From an uncultured Phycisphaerales bacterium (GTDB lineage Bacteria > Planctomycetota > Phycisphaerae > UBA1845 > CAIVHJ01), in the NCBI GenBank assembly GCA_903905665.1, contig CAIVHJ010000082.1, positions 1-5,084 of the forward strand: a DNA stretch of 5,084 nt, written 5' to 3'. The position numbers were made by a program, and so were the translations under genes. Under the pieces are notes generated by a model, which saw only the letters and a list, made by a program, of their open reading frames with translations, did not search any database and was not told the origin of the DNA. Below are positions 1 to 5,084 of the stretch, piece after piece. The stretch's first letter is position 1. Each line of letters starts with the position of its first letter.

Positions 1-65
1 CCGCCGTGGCCGCCGCCGTGTCCTCCCCCGCCCTTATGGCCACTCTTTTGTTTTTCTTCACTCAT
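1..65 (-). CDS. motB: MotB flagellar stator protein, N-terminal fragment (continues beyond left edge)
   Basis: Only the first 21 codons are in the window, starting at the ATG complementary to 63-65. The peptide begins MSEEKQKSGHKGGGGHGGG and continues with His and Gly. A short charged stretch followed by a Lys/His/Gly-rich segment is the usual cytoplasmic start of MotB proteins, just before the single membrane helix. That helix, with its ion-binding Asp, and the peptidoglycan-binding OmpA-like domain would lie outside the window. The gene follows motA by 22 bases on the same strand, the standard motAB order, so the two are very probably co-transcribed. No strong Shine-Dalgarno sequence is visible; the upstream bases are A-rich (AAAGAT), so translational coupling to motA is plausible. 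The identity rests on context plus the N-terminal style. Ion type (proton or sodium) cannot be told. Confidence 0.82.
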   Translation of the reverse strand, partial: MSEEKQKSGHKGGGGHGGGHG

Positions 66-87
66 CGGCGTGATCTTTCAATCTTTT

Positions 88-867
88 TTATGCCGCCGCT
101 TTGAGTTTTCCGCGAGTCAACTGCGGGACAAAGGCCATCATCCGATCCATGGTCACGCGCGGGTTGTCGCCGGCTTGCAGCGACAGAATGCCCTGCAAGA
201 CCATTTCGCAGTTGAGGATTTCCTCGGAGGATCGCAACCCCAGTTTGTCGCCGATCGGTCCCGCCACGGCATTGGCCAAAACGGTTCCGTACATCGTGGC
301 ACAAACCGCCAAAGCGAGCGCTTTTCCCATCGCCTCGATGCTCCCGCCCAATTGCCCGAACATACCGATCTGACCGATCAACGTAGCCACCAAACCCCAT
401 CCGGGGCCGTAGAGTTTCAACAGATCAAAAAACTTTTTTCCCGCCTTGTGGCGTTCCTGCATCGCCATGACTTCCATGCGCAAAATCGACTCAATCGTTT
501 CACTGTCCGTTCCGTCGATCGCCATCTTCAGTCCGGCCACCAGAAAGGTATCATCAATTTTGCCCAGCGCCGTTTCCAGGGACAGGATGCCCTCGCGTCG
601 GGCTTGTTCGCCGAGTTTGGTCATCAACTTAATGACCTCGACGGGGTCGCGGCTTTTGTGAAACATGAATCGTTTGAGCCATCCGCCGAGACATTTGAGT
701 TTGGCCAAGGGCATCGCCATGAAGACGACGCTGATACTCCCGCCGAATACGGCGGCGACGCCTTCGGTGGAGATGAACATCGCGAAATGGCCGTGCGATG
801 ACTCCACCGCGATGAACGCCGCACAGCACAATCCGATGATGACCCCGATGAGACTGGCTTTATCCAT
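88..867 (-). CDS. motA: MotA flagellar motor stator protein
   Basis: This complete 259-residue protein is close in length to the shorter Bacillus-type MotA. MotA surrounds MotB in the inner membrane, and the complex couples ion flow to torque on the rotor protein FliG. Four membrane segments are visible at about residues 4-23, 32-53, 153-175 and 181-204, with a large cytoplasmic loop between the second and third. The loop contains ARREGILSLE, giving Arg90/Arg91 and Glu98, equivalent to the charged residues of E. coli MotA that contact FliG. Pro155 (YGPGWG) and Pro204 (AGPIGDKL) match the two conserved prolines flanking the ion path, and Thr191 sits in the conserved AT-x-YG motif. The C-terminal QGILSLQAGDNPR is also typical of the family. 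The ATG at 865-867 is preceded by a G-rich stretch (GGATGGGG) rather than a clear Shine-Dalgarno site. It is followed by motB after 22 bases. MotA, PomA and LafT cannot be separated by eye. Confidence 0.95.
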   Translation of the reverse strand: MDKASLIGVIIGLCCAAFIAVESSHGHFAMFISTEGVAAVFGGSISVVFMAMPLAKLKCLGGWLKRFMFHKSRDPVEVIKLMTKLGEQARREGILSLETALGKIDDTFLVAGLKMAIDGTDSETIESILRMEVMAMQERHKAGKKFFDLLKLYGPGWGLVATLIGQIGMFGQLGGSIEAMGKALALAVCATMYGTVLANAVAGPIGDKLGLRSSEEILNCEMVLQGILSLQAGDNPRVTMDRMMAFVPQLTRGKLKAAA

Positions 868-966
868 AGTTCAATCGCCCCATCCGTTCCACCCGGCACC
901 CGGCGCAACGAGACCGACTCAACCTGCTTAACATCATTCCCATCATCGTCGCAAATCACGCACTAC

Positions 967-982
967 TCGATTTACGAATCGA
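967..982. repeat. 6-bp perfect inverted repeat, 4-base loop
   Basis: TCGATT, then TACG, then AATCGA. It lies about 100 bases upstream of the motA start, so it would fall in the motA promoter or leader region. It could be an operator or a small hairpin; an arm of this length can also arise by chance. Confidence 0.4.
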
Positions 983-988
983 CCCTTT

Positions 989-1019
989 CGCGGGACTTCA
1001 CGTCCGAATAAAACCCGCG
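989..1019. repeat. 6-bp GC-only inverted repeat upstream of motA
   Basis: CGCGGG at 989-994 pairs with CCCGCG at 1014-1019 across 19 bases. A competing shorter pair, GGAC (993-996) with GTCC (1002-1005), lies inside, so two mutually exclusive folds are possible. Read on the minus strand it would sit in or near the motA leader. Its function is unknown. Confidence 0.35.
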
Positions 1020-1040
1020 TTGAACGCCCCTTCACGCGAC

Positions 1041-1054
1041 AGACACAAATGTCT
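1041..1054. repeat. 5-bp hairpin, 4-base loop
   Basis: AGACA, CAAA, TGTCT forms a perfect short stem. It lies about 300 bases upstream of the MCP start and 170 bases upstream of motA. It is short enough to be coincidental and is listed because it sits next to the larger repeat at 1073-1119. Confidence 0.25.
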
Positions 1055-1072
1055 TTCATTCACCGCCCGATA

Positions 1073-1119
1073 GTCTTTGCTCCTATGGAGCGATAACAAC
1101 ACACACCCCTCGCAAAGAC
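1073..1119. repeat. 8-bp inverted repeat enclosing a second hairpin
   Basis: GTCTTTGC at 1073-1080 is the exact reverse complement of GCAAAGAC at 1112-1119. Between them, GCTCC-TAT-GGAGC (1079-1091) makes its own 5-bp hairpin and shares two bases with the left outer arm, so the folds partly compete. This could be a two-site operator in the divergent promoter region or a structured leader. I compared it with c-di-GMP riboswitch signatures and found no match beyond a CGCAAAG string. Confidence 0.4.
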
Positions 1120-1338
1120 GGCGTACCTCCTCCCGTGGGCAGGGCCCAACTTCCGACTCCGCATCATCTTTCAAAAAGCCTTCACGCACTTCATCGGCTC
1201 GTCGTTTCTGCCGGCAATTCTCTGTACACAAAGATAACTAATGCTGTGCGGTCACTCACCCGAACATTGAGCATCGAAAGACTTCGCGCCTGGGCGCGGC
1301 TGCGATGCAAAAATTTCATGCATGGATAGACGACAACA

Positions 1339-1345
1339 AAAGGAG
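1339..1345 (+). promoter_or_regulatory. Ribosome binding site of the first MCP gene
   Basis: AAAGGAG ends 8 bases before the ATG at 1354, an optimal Shine-Dalgarno site that fixes this start codon. The spacer consists of tandem GATC units (GATCGATC, 1345-1352). Confidence 0.88.
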
Positions 1346-1353
1346 ATCGATCG

Positions 1354-3729
1354 ATGTTCAACAAGATGAGGCTGCAGGTCAAGTTGACGCTGGGTTTCGG
1401 GATCGTGATGGTGGTGATGGGGGCGCTGGGCGTCACGGGGTACGTGATGTTCAGTCGGGTGAACGACAACGTGGTATCGTTGAGCAGCCACAGTCTGCCG
1501 GCGGTCAAACATGCCACCGGTGTGGAGCGAGCGGCCCTCGAAACCATCATGCAGGAGAAAAACTACGTCCTGTATAAAAAAGACGAGCACCATGAACAGG
1601 CCAAAGAGAAACTGGTTGCGCTGAACAAGAGCCTCGACGAAGTGGACAAGGTCGCCAAGGAATTCAACGACGACGCCCTCGGAAAAAAGTCAACGGAAGT
1701 CCGATCGATCGCCGGAGAGTACGGGAAGTTGTTCGACAACGGCGTTTCGGCCATCAAAGACAATGCCTCCATGAAAACAACGCTGGAAGCCAAGGGCAAG
1801 GCCGTGAGCGAAGAAGCCCGGGCATTTTTGAGCAACAAACAAAACGAATACATGGAAGCCAAGAGCGCGCTGGCAATTGTCAATCAAATCGCAACGGCAG
1901 CGCCGACGGTGCGTCTGGCGGCGGCCAAGTATATCCTGGATCCCAAGAAAGATGATACTCTGATTACCAAAGTGGAAGAAGGCACCAAGCAACTGGAAAA
2001 ATATTATGATGAGTTGGATAAATTGCATCCCAACACTGACGAACAAAAGCAAATCGCCGACGCCCGGAAGGCGACGGGGCTTTATTTGAAGGATTTCCAG
2101 GAATGGGTTACGGAATATCGTCGGGATCCCGAGAGTTCGCAATTGACAGAGTTATATAACAAGACTGGCCAACAGGGTCTGATCGTCTTGAAAGCGGCCA
2201 ATGATTATCTGGCTGCCAAACAACCGGTCGTAGATAAAATAGCGGAGTCGGTGTTCAAGGTGGCAGAAATCGATCAAGTCGCTTATCGCATCCGGTTGCG
2301 CGAACGCGATTACATGCTTAAGCAGGACGAAAAGACTCTGGCGGAAATGAACGGTTTTCTCGGTGATCTTCGGAAAAACCTGGAAGAACTGAAATCGGTC
2401 TCCGTGACACAGGATGATTTTGAGCGGATCGACAAAGCCGCCAAAGCCACCGAGGAATATGCTGCCGCCGCCCAATCGTGGGTGCAGAACGACAACAAAC
2501 TAAGACAGGAAATCCTGCCCAAGATGAAGCAAATTGGCGAGACGGTGATCGCCAACGCTCAGACCGCGGAAAACGACGCCTGGAAAATATCCGACGAGAA
2601 GAGCGCCGGCACCACGGCCATCGTCGCCAGTTCCAAGATGATGATCGTCGTCGCTTTGTTGATCGGCATCGTGATGGGCATTTGTACCGCCGCAGTCATC
2701 GGACGAAGCGTCACCAAACCGTTCAAGGATATCTTCAAGGGTCTGCAAAGTTTCAGTACCGAGGAATTGCGACAGACCGGTGAGACTTTCAAGCGGATTA
2801 TCAAGGGGATGCTGGAGAGCGTGGGTCAGGTCAATGACGCGGCGGGGCAGGTTTCTTCCGCCAGTCAGCAACTCGCGGGTGGAGCGTCCGAACAGGCTTC
2901 GTCGCTGGAAGAGACCAGCAGCGCTCTGGAACAAATGTCCGCCATGACCCGGACCAACGCCGCCAACGCCAAGAACGCCAACGGACTTTCGCAGGATGCC
3001 CACAAGGCGGCTCAGCAGGGCAACGCCACGATGCAGGCGATCAGCGAATCCTCCGATCAGATCAGCAAGATCATCAAAGTCATCGAAGAAATCGCGTTCC
3101 AGACCAACCTTTTGGCGCTCAACGCGGCCGTTGAAGCCGCCCGCGCCGGTGAACACGGCAAGGGGTTTGCCGTGGTTGCCGACGAAGTCCGAAATCTGGC
3201 GCAACGGGCCGCCGGAGCCGCCAAGGAAATCACGTCTCTGATTGAAAATTCCGTCAACATTTCCCGTCAGGGCGCGGAGGCGTTGCAGGGAATCGTCGAT
3301 AGCGTGTCCAAGGTGACGGAGCTGGTCAGCAGCGTGGCGAAGGCTTCGGACGAGCAGGCGCAAGGTGTGGAACAGGTTAATACGGCGGTTTCCCAGATGG
3401 ACAAAGTCACGCAGTCCAACGCTGCCGGCGCCGAAGAATCCGCTTCGGCCGCTGAGGAATTGGCCGCCCAGGCAGCGACGACCCAGAGCATGGTCAACGA
3501 ACTGGTCCAGCTGGTGGGCGCCGACCGCGACACCCAGGTCTCCTTCGGCTCAACCGCAGGAGCCGGTGGAAAATCGAAATCGTCAGGACATCAGGGTACT
3601 GGTACCGCCAAATCCAGAAAACAGAATCCGCCCGTTCCGGTCGTCGCGGGAACGGCTATGAAGTCCAAGGCGCCCGCCACGGCGGAGGAATTCATGGCGC
3701 TGGACGATACGGACCTCAAAAAATTCTAA
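1354..3729 (+). CDS. Methyl-accepting chemotaxis protein with large HBM-like helical sensor
   Basis: A 791-residue transmembrane chemoreceptor. TM1 spans about residues 11-33, a periplasmic sensor 34-427, and TM2 428-449. RSVTKPF at 451-457 begins a HAMP-like segment that is shortened (to about 490), followed by the coiled-coil signalling domain to about 722. The kinase-contact hairpin is canonical: FQTNLLALNAAVEAARAGE (582-600) with Phe582, Asn590, Glu594, Arg597, tip Glu600 and Phe605, matching Tsr 373 to 396. Two full matches to the methylation-site consensus lie at Glu519/Glu520 and Glu694/Glu695. The C-terminal arm extends about 122 residues past the tip, suggesting a 34H or 36H class receptor. 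The sensor is helical and made of three similar units, resembling HBM sensors such as McpS, but longer. A 70-residue low-complexity tail ends in DDTDLKKF. It would act with CheA and CheW in the inner membrane. The ligand is not predictable. It appears to be transcribed alone, with a hairpin downstream. Confidence 0.95.
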   Translation: MFNKMRLQVKLTLGFGIVMVVMGALGVTGYVMFSRVNDNVVSLSSHSLPAVKHATGVERAALETIMQEKNYVLYKKDEHHEQAKEKLVALNKSLDEVDKVAKEFNDDALGKKSTEVRSIAGEYGKLFDNGVSAIKDNASMKTTLEAKGKAVSEEARAFLSNKQNEYMEAKSALAIVNQIATAAPTVRLAAAKYILDPKKDDTLITKVEEGTKQLEKYYDELDKLHPNTDEQKQIADARKATGLYLKDFQEWVTEYRRDPESSQLTELYNKTGQQGLIVLKAANDYLAAKQPVVDKIAESVFKVAEIDQVAYRIRLRERDYMLKQDEKTLAEMNGFLGDLRKNLEELKSVSVTQDDFERIDKAAKATEEYAAAAQSWVQNDNKLRQEILPKMKQIGETVIANAQTAENDAWKISDEKSAGTTAIVASSKMMIVVALLIGIVMGICTAAVIGRSVTKPFKDIFKGLQSFSTEELRQTGETFKRIIKGMLESVGQVNDAAGQVSSASQQLAGGASEQASSLEETSSALEQMSAMTRTNAANAKNANGLSQDAHKAAQQGNATMQAISESSDQISKIIKVIEEIAFQTNLLALNAAVEAARAGEHGKGFAVVADEVRNLAQRAAGAAKEITSLIENSVNISRQGAEALQGIVDSVSKVTELVSSVAKASDEQAQGVEQVNTAVSQMDKVTQSNAAGAEESASAAEELAAQAATTQSMVNELVQLVGADRDTQVSFGSTAGAGGKSKSSGHQGTGTAKSRKQNPPVPVVAGTAMKSKAPATAEEFMALDDTDLKKF
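1492..2598 (+). repeat. Three tandem ~125-residue sensor modules within the first MCP
   Basis: Protein-level repeat, residues about 47-168, 169-295 and 296-415. Each unit has a Tyr-[Val/Ile/Met]-Leu anchor: NYVL (Tyr71), KYIL (Tyr193) and DYML (Tyr320), spaced 122 and 127 residues. Each has a second Tyr 49-52 residues later (Tyr123, Tyr244, Tyr369). Units two and three share RKATGLY and AKATEEY at that point. Sequence identity is otherwise low, as expected for all-helical sensor bundles. There is no obvious DNA-level repetition. Confidence 0.6.
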
Positions 3730-3805
3730 CGGTCCGTCGCCGGCCATCAGTGGTTACCGGACGATGGTGATTTGAAGAATTTTTGACTTCGACGCTCAAA
3801 AGTCC

Positions 3806-3849
3806 GAGAAGACCTTGTTCTTTGACACGTCAGGGAACAGGGTCTTCTC
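3806..3849 (+). terminator. Candidate terminator hairpin after the first MCP gene
   Basis: GAGAAGACCTTGTTC (3806-3820) pairs with GAACAGGGTCTTCTC (3835-3849) over 15 bp with a single G-U wobble, closing a 14-base loop. The loop can add TGA with TCA around a CACG tetraloop. It starts 77 bases after the MCP stop. The following bases are TTT then GCGC, so the U-tract is short and rho-independent termination is likely but not certain. A role in mRNA stability or attenuation ahead of the next MCP is the alternative. Confidence 0.55.
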
Positions 3850-3859
3850 TTTGCGCAAA
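3850..3859. repeat. 10-bp perfect palindrome TTTGCGCAAA
   Basis: A self-complementary decamer directly abutting the 15-bp hairpin and 127 bases before the second MCP start. It could be a dimeric regulator site for the second MCP. The T run also serves as the only U-tract of the terminator candidate. Confidence 0.35.
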
Positions 3860-3898
3860 ATCCCAGGGGCATCGCGAATGGAATACAAAGGCCCCCAC

Positions 3899-3921
3899 TC
3901 ATTTTGTCGAATTCATTTTGT
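3899..3921. repeat. 9-bp direct repeat TCATTTTGT, 14-base period
   Basis: Two exact copies, at 3899-3907 and 3913-3921, lie 65-87 bases upstream of the second MCP start. This AT-rich patch is the most promoter-like part of the 3730-3985 gap, but no clean -35/-10 pair can be assigned. It could be a regulator binding pair or chance. Confidence 0.3.
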
Positions 3922-3973
3922 GTAGGCACCGGGGCCGGCAGAAAGACTTGTCCGGTTTGTTTCATCGCGCACA

Positions 3974-3978
3974 AGGAG
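3974..3978 (+). promoter_or_regulatory. Ribosome binding site of the second MCP gene
   Basis: AGGAG lies 4 bases before the ATG at 3983 and 7 bases before the adjacent in-frame ATG at 3986. The spacing favours 3986. The choice changes the protein by one Met only. Confidence 0.82.
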
Positions 3979-3985
3979 AAACATG

Positions 3986-5084
3986 ATGAAGTGGACCATT
4001 GGAAAAAAGATCGGGGTGGGATTTACTGTCACGATCAGTACGCTTGTGATCGTAGGGGGATGGGCGACGTATGGGCTCCATCGGATTTCCAAGGACCTTG
4101 ACGAAGCCATCAAATGTGATGTGCTGCAGACCGAGATCGCCCAGAAGGAAATCGATCACCTTAACTGGACGAACGGAGTGAACGCTTTTCTGACCGATGC
4201 GAACGTGACCAAGCTGGAGGTCCAGACGGACCCCACCTTATGCGCTTTTGGAAAATGGTATCAGGGGGAGGGCCGCAAAGAGGCGGAGGCGTTACTTCCG
4301 GAGATCAAGCAATCCTTGGCTGCCATCGAAGAACCCCATCGCAAACTGCATGAATCGGCGATTGAAATCGGCAAGTTATTCAGGCATACCCATACCGGTT
4401 TGAGAGAAGCGCTGCGAACTCATTCGAACGATCACATCTTCTGGGTGGGAAACATCAGCGACAAACTTGCGTCTGAGGGCAGATTATATGCCTACCAGGA
4501 TCGGTTGCGCAGTGTTGTGGAAGAAGCGGCCTCGATCGTGAAAGCATGCGACGAAGATCAGACCATCGAGAATCCGGCAGACCGTCAGTCCCGAGCCAGA
4601 GAACTCGTCAAATCCATCCGTTATGGCGCCGACGGCAAGGATTATCTCTGGATCAATGACATGCAACCGCAAATGATTATGCATCCCATCAAGCCTGAAA
4701 TGGATGGAACGGACCTGAGCAACTATGCGGATCCCAACGGCAAGAAACTATTTGTGGAAATGGTCAAGGTGTGTCAGGCCAAAGGCGAGGGTTGCGTAGT
4801 CTATCACTGGGCGAAGCCGGGCATAGATAAGTTGACTCCAAAAATCTCCTATGTGATGTTGTATAAACCCTGGAACTGGATTATCGGGTCCGGTGTTTAC
4901 GTCGATGAAGCCGATCAGACGGTCCTGACGCGGTTGAGCGATTTTGCCGAAGGAAAAGCGTTTTCACTGGGTGTGAAAACGGATCCCACTCAGTGTCCGT
5001 TTGGTCAATACCTGAGCGATCCGAGCACTGAAAAACTGTGTTCGGAATTCCCTGAACTGAAAACAGCATTGGACGCCTGCCGCG
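3986..5084 (+). CDS. Methyl-accepting chemotaxis protein, sensor part with CZB and single-Cache domains (runs off right edge)
   Basis: The frame is open for 366 codons to the window end without a stop. An N-terminal MKWTIGKKIGVGF leads into TM1 (about 9-31). Residues 57-128 form a complete chemoreceptor zinc-binding (CZB) type module: His58 in DHLNW, Cys86 in CAFGKW, and His118/His122 in PHRKLH, the family's His-Cys-His-His metal ligands. At 149-163 a second DHIFW (His150) starts the same pattern. Residues about 164-310 are a single-Cache sensor (sCache_2 type) with the core RYGADGKDYLWIND, MIMHP, an acidic DGTDL loop and the closing PWNWIIGSGVYVD. Then DPTQCPFGQYL (Cys337) resumes the CZB pattern. 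TM2, HAMP and the signalling domain are not yet reached, so the MCP call is inferred from sensor architecture and the neighbouring MCP. Known sCache_2 sensors often bind small organic acids, and CZB domains bind zinc and respond to zinc or oxidants. With one TM before them, these modules should be periplasmic. Confidence 0.88.
   Translation, partial: MKWTIGKKIGVGFTVTISTLVIVGGWATYGLHRISKDLDEAIKCDVLQTEIAQKEIDHLNWTNGVNAFLTDANVTKLEVQTDPTLCAFGKWYQGEGRKEAEALLPEIKQSLAAIEEPHRKLHESAIEIGKLFRHTHTGLREALRTHSNDHIFWVGNISDKLASEGRLYAYQDRLRSVVEEAASIVKACDEDQTIENPADRQSRARELVKSIRYGADGKDYLWINDMQPQMIMHPIKPEMDGTDLSNYADPNGKKLFVEMVKVCQAKGEGCVVYHWAKPGIDKLTPKISYVMLYKPWNWIIGSGVYVDEADQTVLTRLSDFAEGKAFSLGVKTDPTQCPFGQYLSDPSTEKLCSEFPELKTALDACR

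Larger units (their letters stand above)
868..1353. other. Divergent intergenic region between motA and the first MCP gene
   Basis: This 486-base stretch separates the motA start (leftward) from the MCP start (rightward), so it should contain promoters for both. I see no convincing gene in it: the open frames have no ribosome binding site and no recognisable protein. It is unusually rich in short inverted repeats, listed separately at 967-982, 989-1019, 1041-1054 and 1073-1119. Near the MCP end there is a GC-rich short repeat (GCGC-CTGG-GCGC, 1286-1297) followed by an AT-rich patch. I could not identify a sigma-70 or sigma-54 promoter with confidence. One weak sigma-28-like match is noted under rejected items. 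Confidence 0.7.

Noticed and set aside
70..801. 243-codon open frame antisense to motA
   Set aside because: motA has clear family motifs throughout; this is its shadow.
1046..1073. Possible sigma-28 (FliA) promoter: CAAA, 16 bases, CCCGATAG
   Set aside because: It matches the TAAA-N15-GCCGATAA consensus only partly, with one extra spacer base, and lies 280 bases upstream of the MCP start. Too weak to annotate.
1060..1140. c-di-GMP (GEMM) riboswitch suggested by CGCAAAG
   Set aside because: The partner GGCAAACC segment, flanking stem and tetraloop-receptor are absent on both strands.
998..1231. 77-codon minus-strand open frame in the divergent region, containing several cysteines
   Set aside because: It begins with TTG, has no Shine-Dalgarno sequence, overlaps the inverted repeats and resembles no family I know. 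Most likely chance.
1135..1329. 64-codon plus-strand open frame ahead of the first MCP
   Set aside because: No ribosome binding site, composition unlike a protein, and it ends in the MCP leader. Treated as non-coding.
1345..1352. Tandem GATC sites between ribosome binding site and start of the first MCP
   Set aside because: Two adjacent GATC units in a spacer; no evidence of Dam-type regulation in this unknown host.
2500..3363. 287-codon open frame antisense to the first MCP
   Set aside because: It mirrors the strongly conserved MCP signalling domain; long antisense frames are common in such GC-rich biased codon use. No start signal.
3731..3762. Inverted repeat GTCCG/CGGAC just after the first MCP stop
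   Set aside because: Only 5 bp with a 21-base loop and no T-tract; the 3806-3849 hairpin is a far better terminator.
3922..3940. Possible sigma-54 promoter around AGGCACCGGGGCCGGCA before the second MCP
   Set aside because: The upstream GG-C-A-C half looks right, but no GC falls at the required 10-base spacing.

Overview
The window looks like a chromosomal motility and chemotaxis region from a flagellated Gram-negative bacterium. Four protein genes are visible. On the minus strand lie the start of motB and a complete motA, which encode the flagellar stator. On the plus strand lie two methyl-accepting chemotaxis protein (MCP) genes; the second runs off the right edge. The two groups are divergent around a 486-base non-coding gap. 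No rRNA, tRNA, CRISPR or mobile element was seen. The host cannot be named firmly. The MCP signalling-domain wording, the HAMP remnant and the tandem zinc-binding-type sensor resemble receptors I know from Verrucomicrobiota, Planctomycetota and former Deltaproteobacteria. This is recollection of family style, not a search result.

Layout: 1-65 (minus) is the first 21 codons of motB. 88-867 (minus) is motA, 22 bases ahead of motB in the same transcript. 868-1353 is intergenic, carries several short inverted repeats and probably holds the promoters of both directions. 1354-3729 (plus) is a 791-residue MCP with a very large helical periplasmic sensor. 3730-3985 is a second gap with a 15-bp hairpin (likely terminator), a 10-bp palindrome and a 9-bp direct repeat. 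3986-5084 (plus) is the N-terminal sensor part of a second MCP.

Functionally the pieces belong to one behaviour. MotA and MotB form the ion-driven stator that turns the flagellum. The MCPs sense periplasmic signals and would control CheA/CheW kinase arrays, and so motor switching.

The parts most worth a second look are the two sensors. The first MCP appears to carry three tandem copies of a roughly 125-residue helical module instead of the two expected of a helical bimodular (HBM) domain, followed by a shortened HAMP. The second MCP carries one complete CZB-type (His, Cys, His-x3-His) zinc-binding module. It then has what reads as a second CZB module split by an inserted single-Cache domain. 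The last two ligands of that split module are predicted to be encoded just past the right edge of the window.
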